From Proteocatella sp051653405 (GTDB taxonomy: Bacteria > Bacillota > Clostridia > Peptostreptococcales > Filifactoraceae), in contig JBOFWC010000101.1 in the NCBI GenBank assembly GCA_051653405.1, positions 1-41,283 on the forward strand: a stretch of 41,283 nt of DNA. The letters run 5' to 3'. Shown here in pieces: positions 16,105 through 25,547 of this stretch. Each line of letters begins with the position of its first letter. Position 1 is the stretch's first letter. Made by a program: the position numbers and the translations under genes. The notes below the pieces were generated by a model. That model saw nothing but the letters and a program-made list of their open reading frames with translations, was not told the DNA's origin and did not search any database.

Positions 16105-17655
16105 GTGAAAAAAAATAATTACAATGAACTTACAAATGTCTATTCCAATACTCTCCCTATTTTATACAAAAGTATGCTTATAGGACTGTTATCAGGAATT
16201 GTAGTTGTACTTTATAGAGTTGTATTATTTCACACCGAGCATATTTCTTTTAAAATTTACGATATGTTTCGAGCAAATATAAAACTTGTCCCTTTATTAT
16301 TTTTAGGACTTGGAATTTTGGGATATTTATCTGGTGTATTGGTATCCAAGTTTCCTATGATAGGTGGAAGTGGTATTCCTCAAGTAAAGGGCATTATTAT
16401 GGGCTACCTTCATGATTCATGGTTTGGTACTCTAATTGCAAAATTCCTATGTGGAACCCTTGGCATCCTCGGTGGACTTTCTCTAGGTCGTGAAGGCCCT
16501 TCTATTCAGCTTGGAGCTTGTATAGCAGAAGGTGTTGGCGATAAAATTTCTAAATCTCGAACTGAGAAAAAAATCCTTATTGCTAGTGGTGCTAGTGCTG
16601 GACTTGCCGCAGCATTTAATGCGCCTATTGCAGGAACCATGTTTGCCCTTGAAGAAATTTTTAAATATTTTTCCCCAATAATCCTTATATCTACAATGGC
16701 ATCCGCCATGATAGCAGATCTTATATCAAAAACGGTATTTGGGCTTAACCCTGTTTTTAATTTTTCTATAAGTTCTAATATTCCGCTTAGTGGCTACTGG
16801 CTTATATGCCTTATGGGGCTTGTACTTGGAATTCTTGGCGCTTTATATAATTTTACTACACTTAAAACCCAAAAACTTTACAAAAACATCCCTTGGCTTA
16901 CAGTTAAGACTAGACCTCTAGTCGCATTTTTTTGTGCAGGAGTTTTTGGACTTATCTTTCCTCACATACTTGGTGGCGGACATAAAATAATTGATGAAAT
17001 GACGACTTCTAATGGAATTTCATTTTTACTTATATTACTTGTCCTTAAATTTATGTTCTCTATGATAAGCTTTGGTTCTGGAGCAGCTGGCGGTATTTTC
17101 TTTCCATTACTTGTTATGGGTGCCCTTATTGGAGCTATATTTGGGAATATAGCCACTGGCATATTTGGATTTGATAACAGTCTTTATTTCAATTTTGTAA
17201 TTCTTGCTATGGCTGGATTTTTTACCGCAATTGTAAGAGCCCCTATGACTGGAATTATTCTACTGGTAGAAATGACTGGTTCATTCTCCCATCTGCTATC
17301 GCTTTCTATAGTATGCATAATCGCATATATAGTTGCTGATATTTTAAATAGTGCTCCTATTTATGATTCGCTTCTAGACAATCTTATTCATAAATCAGAT
17401 AAACCAAAATTTGAACCTTACAAAAAGGTTACTATAGAAACTGTAGTTCATTATGGCTCTTTTGCTGAGGGAAAATCGCTTAAGCAGCTTTCATTTCCAA
17501 AAGACTGTCTTCTTGTTTCTATACAAAGACATGGCGCTGATATTATTCCCAATGGGAGCTCTACTCTAAAAGCCGAAGATTATCTAGTATTTTTAACCGA
17601 TACCGATAAAGAAGCTCTTAACCGTGAACTTCTTGAAGATCTTACTAGTGCATAA
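16105..17655 (+). CDS. ClC-type Cl-/H+ antiporter with TrkA-C domain
   Basis: 516 residues with the start used here. ClC signatures: GGSGIPQVKG, LGREGPSIQLG with the gating glutamate, and GSGAAGGIFFPLLVMGA. FALEEIFKYFSP places a glutamate where the internal proton glutamate of E. coli ClcA lies, which points to an exchanger rather than a channel. About ten hydrophobic segments are present. The C-terminal 85 residues (from TIETVVHYGSFAEGKSL) form a TrkA-C/RCK-C domain that probably senses a ligand in the cytoplasm. The frame begins at 16087, but AAGGA lies 9 bases before a GTG at 16105, the likely start. Plausible roles are acid resistance or anion balance. Confidence 0.92.
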   Translation: MKKNNYNELTNVYSNTLPILYKSMLIGLLSGIVVVLYRVVLFHTEHISFKIYDMFRANIKLVPLLFLGLGILGYLSGVLVSKFPMIGGSGIPQVKGIIMGYLHDSWFGTLIAKFLCGTLGILGGLSLGREGPSIQLGACIAEGVGDKISKSRTEKKILIASGASAGLAAAFNAPIAGTMFALEEIFKYFSPIILISTMASAMIADLISKTVFGLNPVFNFSISSNIPLSGYWLICLMGLVLGILGALYNFTTLKTQKLYKNIPWLTVKTRPLVAFFCAGVFGLIFPHILGGGHKIIDEMTTSNGISFLLILLVLKFMFSMISFGSGAAGGIFFPLLVMGALIGAIFGNIATGIFGFDNSLYFNFVILAMAGFFTAIVRAPMTGIILLVEMTGSFSHLLSLSIVCIIAYIVADILNSAPIYDSLLDNLIHKSDKPKFEPYKKVTIETVVHYGSFAEGKSLKQLSFPKDCLLVSIQRHGADIIPNGSSTLKAEDYLVFLTDTDKEALNRELLEDLTSA

Positions 17656-17665
17656 CTCAATATAC

Positions 17666-17713
17666 AAAAAAAGATATACTCTTAATATTATTTTTTAAGA
17701 GCATATCTTTTTT
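17666..17713. terminator. Two-way hairpin terminator
   Basis: Outer arms AAAAAAGATAT/ATATCTTTTTT with inner ACTCTTAA/TTAAGAG pairing. It lies between the convergent ClC and MATE genes, with an A run and a T run at the two ends. Confidence 0.85.
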
Positions 17714-17731
17714 AAATTAATTGCCGTTTTC

Positions 17732-19111
17732 TTATAAATCTTCTATTGCACTTTTACAGTCAATTTTATTTTCGTTAAAAGATCTTACCCCAAAATAAAA
17801 CCAAACACCAGTTAACATCGTTGAAATCGCATCAGCAAAAGGTGCAGCATATAAAATCCCTTTTATTCCCCAAAACTTTGAAAAAATAACTATAGCTGGA
17901 ATCAAAATCAGTACTTGTCTTGTAAGGGTTAAAAACATAGATGATTTTGGACGGCCAACGGCTTGAAAAAAGTTTGCTCCTAAAATTTGAAATCCAACAA
18001 ATGGAAGACATAAAAACCACGCTTTTAACGCAAAGCTTCCAAAGTTAATTAATTCGACTTCATTATTAAATAAAGACACTATCTGCGATGGTATCATTCG
18101 TGTTAATATCCACCCCACTAGAACTATTATCGTAGCTGATATAATAGCTAATTTTTCAGCCAGCTTTATTCTGTCATATTTTTTTGCCCCATAATTAAAA
18201 CTTACAATTGGCTGAACTCCTTGATTAAGCCCAATAATCGGCATAAGAAGAATTGTCTGTACACTATTTACTATTCCCATACCTGAAATTGCTATATCTC
18301 CTCCATAAAGAAGTAAACTTTTATTTAATATAACATTAAGAAGGCTATTGCTTAGTTGCATAAGAAATCCTGGCATTCCAAGGGCTGTAACCTCAGAAAA
18401 AACCTTACTTTTTATACGCATATATTTAAGTTGTATTCTATGTGTTCTTTCTTTATTTAGGAAATATATCAAAATCCATGCCATAGAAATAAACTGAGAT
18501 AAAATAGTAGCAAGTGCCGCTCCTGCCATTCCCATTTTTAATACATATATAAATAGTGGATCTAGTATAATATTAGTCCCCGCTCCTACAAACATTGTAA
18601 TCATAGCTAATTTTGGCTTACCATCTGCTCGCAAAAAATTATTCATTCCAATACTTAGAACTTGAAATACCGCTCCAAAAAATATTACTCTCATATATGT
18701 CATCGCATAAGGAAGTACAATTTCACTTGCTCCAAAAATACGAAGCATAGGTGCTAAAAATATCTGCCCAAATATCATAAATAAAAAGCCACTTATTAAA
18801 AGCATAGTAAATGTATTTCCTAAAACCTGATCAGCATCCTCTAATTTGCCCTGTCCTAGCTTTATTGAAAATAAAGTAGCTCCTCCTACTCCAAATAAAA
18901 GCCCTATTGAAAGTAATATTATCATTATTGGAAATCCAATTGTTATTCCAGCGAGTCCATTGGATCCCAAATCTGCTGCATTGCCTATGAATATCCTATC
19001 AACTATATTATACAGTGCATTTACGACCATACCTATTATTGCTGGAATTGAAAACTTCATTAGCAGTGTAGATATCTTTTCAGTTCCTAGTGGATTTGCT
19101 TGTTCTATCAT
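17732..19111 (-). CDS. MATE family multidrug efflux transporter (MepA-like)
   Basis: 459 residues with about twelve membrane segments in two repeats. MATE features: PLGTEKISTLLMKFSIPAII at the start, NALYNIVDRIFIG, GVGGATLFSIKLGQG, FLRADGKPKLAM with NIILDPLFIY, and GLNQGVQPIVSFNYGA in the second half. Such proteins export cationic drugs and dyes in exchange for Na+ or H+. The frame opens at 19123, but GGAG lies 6 bases before the ATG at 19111, which also overlaps the marR stop in the classic ATGA arrangement; this start is preferred. Co-transcription with the repressor upstream and operators at its promoter suggest drug-inducible export, as in the mepRA operon of Staphylococcus. Confidence 0.94.
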   Translation of the reverse strand: MIEQANPLGTEKISTLLMKFSIPAIIGMVVNALYNIVDRIFIGNAADLGSNGLAGITIGFPIMIILLSIGLLFGVGGATLFSIKLGQGKLEDADQVLGNTFTMLLISGFLFMIFGQIFLAPMLRIFGASEIVLPYAMTYMRVIFFGAVFQVLSIGMNNFLRADGKPKLAMITMFVGAGTNIILDPLFIYVLKMGMAGAALATILSQFISMAWILIYFLNKERTHRIQLKYMRIKSKVFSEVTALGMPGFLMQLSNSLLNVILNKSLLLYGGDIAISGMGIVNSVQTILLMPIIGLNQGVQPIVSFNYGAKKYDRIKLAEKLAIISATIIVLVGWILTRMIPSQIVSLFNNEVELINFGSFALKAWFLCLPFVGFQILGANFFQAVGRPKSSMFLTLTRQVLILIPAIVIFSKFWGIKGILYAAPFADAISTMLTGVWFYFGVRSFNENKIDCKSAIEDL

Positions 19112-19554
19112 TTTTCTCTCCATTTTTCTTTAAAATCCGATTCATCAATTTTTCTTACCATACTTTCTAAAATATCAAACATAATATTTACAGACTGTTC
19201 ATCTAATCCTTCTGTCAAAAACTCAGTCCAATCATTCAACAATATTTCAATTTTCTTCTCATTATCCAAAGCATATTTAGTTAAGAAAATTTTATTTGCC
19301 CTTTTATCAACTGAATCTTTTTCTTTTTTTATATATCCCTTTTCTAATAAAGCTTGAACCGCTCTTGCGGTAGAAGCCTTGTCTATGCTAATAAAAGATG
19401 ATAATGCCTCTTGTGAAGCTCCATCATGTTTAAATAGGCACATTAATATAGGTATTTCTGAAGCTGTTAAGTTTAAGGGTTTTAAAACCATATTAAGATA
19501 TACCTGATTTTTTCTATAAAGAATAGATACTAACCTCCCAATACTTTTTTCCAT
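19108..19554 (-). CDS. MarR family repressor of the MATE exporter operon
   Basis: 148 residues, typical MarR length. Helices around LVSILYRKNQVYLNMVLKPL form the dimer interface; the winged helix runs from LNLTASEIPILMCLF through DKASTARAVQALLEKGYI to KEKDSVDKRANKIFLT, with the conserved D.R of the wing. The frame extends upstream to 19617, but AAGGAGG sits just before the ATG at 19554, and the extra codons overlap the promoter and operators, so 19554 is the start. It overlaps the exporter gene by 4 bases. Two inverted repeats over its own promoter (19571-19626) make autorepression very likely, released when a drug-like ligand binds. Confidence 0.93.
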   Translation of the reverse strand: MEKSIGRLVSILYRKNQVYLNMVLKPLNLTASEIPILMCLFKHDGASQEALSSFISIDKASTARAVQALLEKGYIKKEKDSVDKRANKIFLTKYALDNEKKIEILLNDWTEFLTEGLDEQSVNIMFDILESMVRKIDESDFKEKWREK

Positions 19555-19570
19555 AATTACCTCCTTATAT

Positions 19571-19626
19571 ATAGTTGTCCCAACAACTATTATATGTTTT
19601 TTTAGTTGTCGTGTCAACTAAAAAAA
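19571..19626 (-). promoter_or_regulatory. marR/MATE promoter with two MarR operators
   Basis: On the minus strand, TTGACA (19612-19617) and TATAAT (19589-19594) are separated by exactly 17 bases, a perfect consensus promoter. Operator 1 (19571-19590) has 8-base arms ATAGTTGT/ACAACTAT and covers the transcription start. Operator 2 (19597-19626) has 12-base arms around TAGTTG/CAACTA and covers the -35 box. The shared AGTTG/CAACT half site is what is expected of MarR proteins. Confidence 0.85.
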
Positions 19627-19681
19627 TCCTAGATTATTCAGCTTATTAAAAAAGCTTTTCAATAAATAATCTAGGATTTTT
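19622..19681 (-). terminator. Terminator of the oligopeptidase gene, overlapping the marR operator
   Basis: A perfect 17-base stem (19622-19638 with 19665-19681; core AATCCTAGATTATT) on the minus strand, ending in seven T. The T run is also the outer arm of MarR operator 2. Nearly the same stem recurs at 26132-26187. Confidence 0.88.
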
Positions 19682-19705
19682 GGGATTTCATATTTAAAAT
19701 AATTT

Positions 19706-21397
19706 TTATAGTTTTGAATCATCAATTGAATTCATATAAGTTTTTATTTCATCTACTACACTGCTTACACAACCTTCTTCAAATGGCGATTTTAACTTTG
19801 CTTCCTTTACTATTTCAACAAATGATTTAGTTCCACCTATATCACATATTCTAAGGTAATCCTGCCAGCCAAGTTCTCTATCATGCTCCATTTTTTGCCA
19901 AAATTGAAGTGCACATATCTGAGCTAATGTATAATCTATATAATAAAAAGGATTCTTAAATATATGACCTTGTTTAAGCCACCAGTTTCCTCTTTCTAAA
20001 TAGTCACAATCTCTATAGTTTTTATGAGGTTGATATTTTTTTTCAAGTTCTCTCCAAACAACTTTTCTTTCTTTTGGTGTAAGCTCTGGTTTTTCATATA
20101 TAATATGCTGGAATTCATCTACGAGCACTCCATATGGAAGAAATTTTATTGTGCTTCCCATATGTGAATATTTATACTTCGAAGTATCTTCTTTGAAAAA
20201 CAGCTCCATCCATGGATATGTTATAAACTCCATACTCATTGAGTGAATTTCACAGCTTTCATAAGTTGGAAAATTAAGTTCTGGAATCTCTATCCATCTT
20301 GACTGATACACCTGAAATGCGTGCCCTGCCTCATGCGTAAGTACATCTATATCTGCATCCGTAGAGTTAAAGTTTGAAAATATAAATGGAGATTTATATT
20401 CTGGAATATATGTGCAGTACCCCCCTGAGCCTTTTCCTTTCTTAGTTTCTAAGTCCATAAGCTCATGAGTCATCATGAATTCAAAAAATTCTTTAGTTTC
20501 TTTTGAAAGCTCTGAGTACATCTTTACTCCATTTTGAATTATAAAGTTTGAATCACCTTTTGGCATAGGATTTCCACTCTCAAACTCATAATTTTCATCA
20601 AAATATCTAAGCTCATCTAAATTAAGTCTTTGTCTCTGTTTTTCATAAAGTTCTCCTGCAAATGGTACTATATATTCTAATATTTGTTTTCTATAATTTG
20701 ATACCATCTTCGCATTGTAATCCGTACGAAGCATTCTTATATATCCAAGTTCTGTAAATGTTTTAAATCCAAGTTTTTTTGCCATGTTGTCTCTTAATTT
20801 TACAAGCTTATCAAATATTTCATCAAACTTATCTTCATTTTCCTCAAAAAAATTGTAATATGCTTTTGAAGCTTCTTCCCTTATTCTTCTATCACTAGAT
20901 ATCATAAAAGGTCCCATACCCGAAAGATTTCGTTCTTCCCCTTCAAATACTATCTTAGCTGAAGCTAAAAGTCTTGTATATTCTGAAGATAATTTGTTCT
21001 CTTCTTTTAGCTCTTCTATTATTTGGGGTGAAAATGACTTTAATGAGCACTCTGCTATTTTTAAAAACTGACTTCCAAATTCAGATTCAAGCTTCTCTCT
21101 ATATTTAGATTCAACTAGTATTTTATAAAACTTAGAATCAAGTTCTTCATACTCTGGTGATATCTCATCCCAGTATTCTTTTTCTGCCTTATAAAATTCA
21201 TCCTCCGTATTTATGCTATATCTTATGCTTACTATAGTACTCATACTTTGGATATAATTTCTTATTTCATTTATTTTTTTAATTCCAAGTTTAAACATTT
21301 CATAATCAGAATTTTTCATTTGATCTAATTCAAGTTCAAATATTTCTTTTTTTTCTTTAAAATTTGGTCTCTCATATCTAAATTCACTAAACTTCAT
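19706..21397 (-). CDS. M3 family oligoendopeptidase (PepF-like)
   Basis: 563 residues, the usual size for M3B oligoendopeptidases. The zinc site reads LTHEAGHAFQVYQS (HExxH), with the downstream glutamate expected in FPTYESCEIHSMSMEF; FVEIVKEAKLKSPFEEG near the C-terminus is typical of the family. No signal peptide, so it is cytosolic and trims short peptides, which fits an amino-acid-fermenting anaerobe. GGAGG is 8 bases before the ATG. It stands alone, with its own terminator at 19622-19681, and is divergent from the kinase gene at 21527. Confidence 0.94.
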   Translation of the reverse strand: MKFSEFRYERPNFKEKKEIFELELDQMKNSDYEMFKLGIKKINEIRNYIQSMSTIVSIRYSINTEDEFYKAEKEYWDEISPEYEELDSKFYKILVESKYREKLESEFGSQFLKIAECSLKSFSPQIIEELKEENKLSSEYTRLLASAKIVFEGEERNLSGMGPFMISSDRRIREEASKAYYNFFEENEDKFDEIFDKLVKLRDNMAKKLGFKTFTELGYIRMLRTDYNAKMVSNYRKQILEYIVPFAGELYEKQRQRLNLDELRYFDENYEFESGNPMPKGDSNFIIQNGVKMYSELSKETKEFFEFMMTHELMDLETKKGKGSGGYCTYIPEYKSPFIFSNFNSTDADIDVLTHEAGHAFQVYQSRWIEIPELNFPTYESCEIHSMSMEFITYPWMELFFKEDTSKYKYSHMGSTIKFLPYGVLVDEFQHIIYEKPELTPKERKVVWRELEKKYQPHKNYRDCDYLERGNWWLKQGHIFKNPFYYIDYTLAQICALQFWQKMEHDRELGWQDYLRICDIGGTKSFVEIVKEAKLKSPFEEGCVSSVVDEIKTYMNSIDDSKL

Positions 21398-21526
21398 TGT
21401 TTTACCTCCTCGTATTTTTGGTATCTATGTACTATATTATACTACAAAATCCTAATATAAATTTTTCTTTATATATTATCTGAAAAATGATACAATTAGA
21501 ATATATTTTTCTTGGAGGTGTCTTTT

Positions 21527-23596
21527 TTGAAAAACAAAAGAATGTCTCTCATATTTGCTATAGTTTCTACAGTGCTTATTTTAAATTTAATAATAATAAG
21601 TGTTTTTATAGCATTTAATCAGTTTTCTTATAATTCCCTTGCTAAAAAACAGAGCCATAAAGTTCTCTCACTTCTATACGAACGCACAGAGCTTTATTTT
21701 AATGACCTTTTGGATGAAGCGGATTCTTTTAATGAACTTTTTTGTGATCAAATATCTTATGGAAGTTTATTTTTACATAAGGACCTTTCTAAAATTGAGA
21801 ACTTTTCAAACCATTTAACTAAAAACCTTAAGAAAAGATATCCTCAGATTAGTGTAATTGGTTATGGCGATAAACAAGGCCGATACTTTGGTCTTAGAAT
21901 TAATAAAGATGACACTGTCAATCTTATGCTAAAAGATTCAAGAAATAATGATAAACTGACAATCTATGCTTCTGCTAATATATCATCAGATATATTAGCT
22001 TCTTACAACGAATATGATCCAAGGCTAAGACCTTGGTATATGCCTGTAAAAAATAACCCCGTTTCTCAGTGGTCTGACATATATGTAAATTATGATGAGA
22101 TAATGAATCTTACGATATCAGTTATGTGCCCTATATTCTATGAAAATCAATTTTATGGAGTGGTAACATCTGATGTTTCTCTAAATCTTATAAACTCTTA
22201 TCTAAAAGCCGATAAGAAAATAGGAAATGGAGTAATCTATCTTTTAGATAAAAATAACAATATTCTTGCTCACTCTCAAGACGAAAGCTACATCAATGTT
22301 ACCGAAGGAAATCCCCCCACTTATAGTCTTATGTCTGCATTAAATGTGGACAATCCGATTATATCTAAGAGTGCTAAGTATATAACTTACAATAATGTTT
22401 CTAATGATGTGTTCTCTTTTGATTTAAATAATGAAAGATACTATGGATTTGTAGGAAATATATCAAAACCATTCGAGCAAGATATTCGTGCTGTAATTGC
22501 AATCCCAGAAAATGATCTTCTATCTGATATAAAAAAACAGCAGTTTCAGTCTTTACTTACCGTAATTTTTATAATATCTCTAAGCACGATTTTTGGTATA
22601 TGGGTTTTAAGCCGCATAGTACAACCAATAGAAAAAGCTGCGTTTGCTGCTAAAGCTCTATCTAATGGAGATTTTTCTATAAATGTAGATGAAGGAAGTT
22701 TAAAACTCTATGAAACACAGGAACTTGTAAATTCATTTAACCAAATGGCTATTAACTTAAATAATGCGTTTTCTACTATAAAGGAAAATGAAGCATCACT
22801 CGAAAATAAAGTAATAGAAAAAACAAATGAACTTCAAAAAACTTATGATGAACTTTTAGAAAGAGAAAAACTTGCCTCGCTCGGAGGGCTGGTTGCAGGT
22901 ATATCTCATGAGATAAATACTCCATTAGGGGTAGCGGTATCAGCCTGTTCTTATCTAGAAAAGCAACATGAAACCTTTTACAATTCACTTGTTGGCGGTA
23001 AAATATCTAAGGAAAATTTAATAAATTACCTAGAATCCACAGAAGAAAGTATTGATATAATAAACATAAACCTTTCAAGGGCTGCCGAACTCATAAGCAG
23101 TTTTAAGCAGATTTCAGTAAATCAATCAGCTTCTGTTCACTCAAAATTTTTAGTTAAGGATTATTTTGAATCAATTTTTCTTACACTAAAACACGAATAT
23201 AAAAACAAACCTTTAGAGTTTAATATATATTGCGATGAGGATCTTGAAATATATAGCTATCCAGGCTCTATATCTCAAATTTTTACAAACCTTATAATGA
23301 ACTCTCTAAAGCATGGTTTTAAAGATGAAAATCTATTATCTATAAATATTTATATAGATTATGACGATAATTGGGTAACTATGAAGTATATAGATAATGG
23401 CAATGGAATTCCTCCTGAACATCTAAAACATATTTTTGAACCATTCTTTACCACAAAAAGAAATGATGGAGGCAGTGGCCTTGGTCTAAGTATAGTTTAT
23501 AATATAGTAACTGCTACATTAGGCGGAACAATCACTTGTGAAAGTGAATTAAATAAAGGTGTATTATTCACCATAAGAATACCAAAATCAGTTTAG
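21527..23596 (+). CDS. Sensor histidine kinase with dCache domain and HAMP
   Basis: 689 residues with the start used here. A transmembrane helix (about 8-30), a dCache ligand-binding domain outside the cell (about 35-325, with the YDPRLRPWYMP signature), a second helix (342-364), a HAMP linker, a coiled coil and the kinase core. The phosphoacceptor is His461 in VAGISHEINTPLGV; NSLKHGF, DNGNGI, EPFFTT and GSGLGLSIVYNIV mark the ATP lobe. The frame opens at 21512 inside the ribosome binding site; GGAGGTG is 6 bases before the TTG at 21527, so TTG is preferred. The response regulator gene follows after 14 bases, so the pair is almost certainly one system. Confidence 0.93.
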   Translation: MKNKRMSLIFAIVSTVLILNLIIISVFIAFNQFSYNSLAKKQSHKVLSLLYERTELYFNDLLDEADSFNELFCDQISYGSLFLHKDLSKIENFSNHLTKNLKKRYPQISVIGYGDKQGRYFGLRINKDDTVNLMLKDSRNNDKLTIYASANISSDILASYNEYDPRLRPWYMPVKNNPVSQWSDIYVNYDEIMNLTISVMCPIFYENQFYGVVTSDVSLNLINSYLKADKKIGNGVIYLLDKNNNILAHSQDESYINVTEGNPPTYSLMSALNVDNPIISKSAKYITYNNVSNDVFSFDLNNERYYGFVGNISKPFEQDIRAVIAIPENDLLSDIKKQQFQSLLTVIFIISLSTIFGIWVLSRIVQPIEKAAFAAKALSNGDFSINVDEGSLKLYETQELVNSFNQMAINLNNAFSTIKENEASLENKVIEKTNELQKTYDELLEREKLASLGGLVAGISHEINTPLGVAVSACSYLEKQHETFYNSLVGGKISKENLINYLESTEESIDIININLSRAAELISSFKQISVNQSASVHSKFLVKDYFESIFLTLKHEYKNKPLEFNIYCDEDLEIYSYPGSISQIFTNLIMNSLKHGFKDENLLSINIYIDYDDNWVTMKYIDNGNGIPPEHLKHIFEPFFTTKRNDGGSGLGLSIVYNIVTATLGGTITCESELNKGVLFTIRIPKSV

Positions 23597-23610
23597 AAAG
23601 GGTGCTTAGT

Positions 23611-25185
23611 ATGAAAAAATGGGACTTAAGCAAAATGGAAATAGATTTCTTAGATGATGATAGTTCAAATATCGAGATATCTTCTGACAAAAAACTCCCT
23701 CCTTATAAAATTTTAATTGCAGATGATGATGAGGAGGTTCATAAGGTTTCAAATCTTATTTTAAGAGATTTTGAATTTGAAGGTAGAAATATTGATATTC
23801 TCCATTCATATACAGGTCAGGAGACTTTAGAAATATGTCAGGCAAACCCTGATATAGCTATATTATTTTTAGACGTCGTTATGGAAAGTAACCATAGTGG
23901 TCTTCATGTTGTAAAAACACTTAGAGATGATTTTGAAAATAATATAATCAGAATAATATTAAGAACTGGTCAGCCTGGCCAAGCTCCCGAAGATGAAGTT
24001 ATAAAAAAGTATGATATAAATGACTACAGGTTAAAAACTGAGCTTACGATGAAAAGACTTAACACTACGCTTTATACTGCACTTAGAAACTATCGTGACC
24101 TTATAAATATTGAAAATCATAGAAAAGGGCTTCAGCAAATCATCGAAACCTCTGCAAGACTTTTTAGACATAATACCCTAAATGATTTTCTAAAAAGTAT
24201 ACTTGATGAACTTTCAAACTTTCAGCAAGAAAATCACTCTATGGTTTATGTAAGAGAAGAGTCCCCAAACCTTTCTGATGGTTTTGTTACTATACAACAT
24301 GAAAATAGGCACCGCGTCGTTGCTGCTACCGGTAAATATCATCACTATGTAGGTCAAGAAATTGATGAGCTTCCTAATTATTCTGAAATTCAAAATGTAA
24401 TTGGAAAAACTAAAAATGATGGTCAAGTAATCCATCCCCTAAGTTCTGGCTTTATTGTTGAAAGCCTTGGAAAAAGTGGACTTAACAATTTCATATTTAT
24501 TGAAGGCGCTAATGAAGATTTTAATTTTGATCTAATTAAAATTTTCTTATCTAACTTCTCAATAGCCCTTGATAACTATATAATGAACAATATGGTTCAA
24601 AGCACTCAAAAAGAACTTATTTATGCACTTGGCGAAACAATTGAAAGCCACTTTGAAGAAACCGGAAGCCATATAAGAAGAATTACTCATATGATGTATA
24701 ATTTTGCACTTTGCAATAACTTTTCTTACCCTGAGGCTGAGATGCTTAAGCTTGCAAGTACAATGCATGATTTAGGAAAAATTGCTATTCCTGAAAGCAT
24801 ATTAAAAAAACCAGGAAGGCTTACACCAGAAGAATTTGAAGTAATTAAAACTCATACTACACATGGATATAATATACTAAACAACTCAGATCTTCCGCTT
24901 CTTAGATTGGCTGCTGAAATAGCTTATTCTCACCATGAAAAATTTGATGGCAGTGGATACCCTAGAGGCTTATCTGGACTTGATATTCCTACGTCATCTC
25001 GTATGATGGCCATAATAGATGTATTTGATGCCCTTACTCACAAGCGAGTATATAAAGATGCTATGAGTATTGAAGATACTTTAGCTTATATGGAATCTCA
25101 AAACGGAACTCATTTTGATCCCAATCTACTTTCGTTGTTCAAAAATAATATAGATGACATTTTAAAAGATGTCAGAGATCTATAA
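23611..25185 (+). CDS. Response regulator with DUF3369 and HD-GYP output
   Basis: 524 residues. The receiver has the acidic pocket IADDDEE and the phosphoacceptor Asp88 in LFLDVVME; the RTGQPGQAPE segment is typical of the receiver-DUF3369 family. DUF3369 (about 150-330) looks like a GAF-type sensor. The HD-GYP domain has MHDLGK, SHHEKFDGSGYPRGL and MAIIDVFDALTHKRVY, all intact, so it should cleave cyclic di-GMP. An upstream GTG at 23602 lies inside the ribosome binding site; the ATG at 23611 fits better. Together with the kinase, an outside signal would lower cyclic di-GMP and so probably shift the cell toward motility; the direction is inference. Confidence 0.94.
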   Translation: MKKWDLSKMEIDFLDDDSSNIEISSDKKLPPYKILIADDDEEVHKVSNLILRDFEFEGRNIDILHSYTGQETLEICQANPDIAILFLDVVMESNHSGLHVVKTLRDDFENNIIRIILRTGQPGQAPEDEVIKKYDINDYRLKTELTMKRLNTTLYTALRNYRDLINIENHRKGLQQIIETSARLFRHNTLNDFLKSILDELSNFQQENHSMVYVREESPNLSDGFVTIQHENRHRVVAATGKYHHYVGQEIDELPNYSEIQNVIGKTKNDGQVIHPLSSGFIVESLGKSGLNNFIFIEGANEDFNFDLIKIFLSNFSIALDNYIMNNMVQSTQKELIYALGETIESHFEETGSHIRRITHMMYNFALCNNFSYPEAEMLKLASTMHDLGKIAIPESILKKPGRLTPEEFEVIKTHTTHGYNILNNSDLPLLRLAAEIAYSHHEKFDGSGYPRGLSGLDIPTSSRMMAIIDVFDALTHKRVYKDAMSIEDTLAYMESQNGTHFDPNLLSLFKNNIDDILKDVRDL

Positions 25186-25217
25186 TTAATAAAAATTATA
25201 AATTCATTAATTTGTCG

Positions 25218-25247
25218 GATGTAGTCTGTTGGCTACATCTTTTTTTG
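25218..25247 (+). terminator. Terminator of the kinase/HD-GYP operon
   Basis: GATGTAG (25218-25224) pairs with CTACATC (25233-25239) and is followed by eight T, 30 bases after the stop. Confidence 0.88.
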
Positions 25248-25315
25248 TAACTTTATCACATAAGTTATTTTGCTTTTTTTATATAATATAATTCACAAAT
25301 GGAGGTGACTTATTT

Positions 25316-25528
25316 TTGAAAAAAGCTATCATAAATTCTAATCAATGTGTAGCCTGTGGGGTATGTGCTACTAAATGTCCAAAAGATGCAATTTCTATTT
25401 TTAAAGGTATAAAAGCTGTGGTAGATGAAGCAAAGTGTATCGGATGTAGTTTATGTAATAAGGTTTGTCCTGCAAATGCAGTTTCTATAGAGATTTCTAA
25501 AAATATTAAAGACGAAATTTCAGCTTAA
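25316..25528 (+). CDS. 2[4Fe-4S] ferredoxin
   Basis: 70 residues. Two cluster motifs, CVACGVCATKCP and CIGCSLCNKVCP, about 29 residues apart, as in small bacterial ferredoxins. The start is TTG with GGAGGTGA ahead of it. The next gene, a membrane iron-sulfur protein, begins 19 bases after its stop, so the two form an operon. In NapH/NosR-type proteins a ferredoxin domain is often fused to the C-terminus of the membrane part; here it is a separate protein, which suggests that it docks with the neighbour. Confidence 0.92.
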   Translation: MKKAIINSNQCVACGVCATKCPKDAISIFKGIKAVVDEAKCIGCSLCNKVCPANAVSIEISKNIKDEISA

Positions 25529-25547
25529 TTTATAGATGGAGGATATT

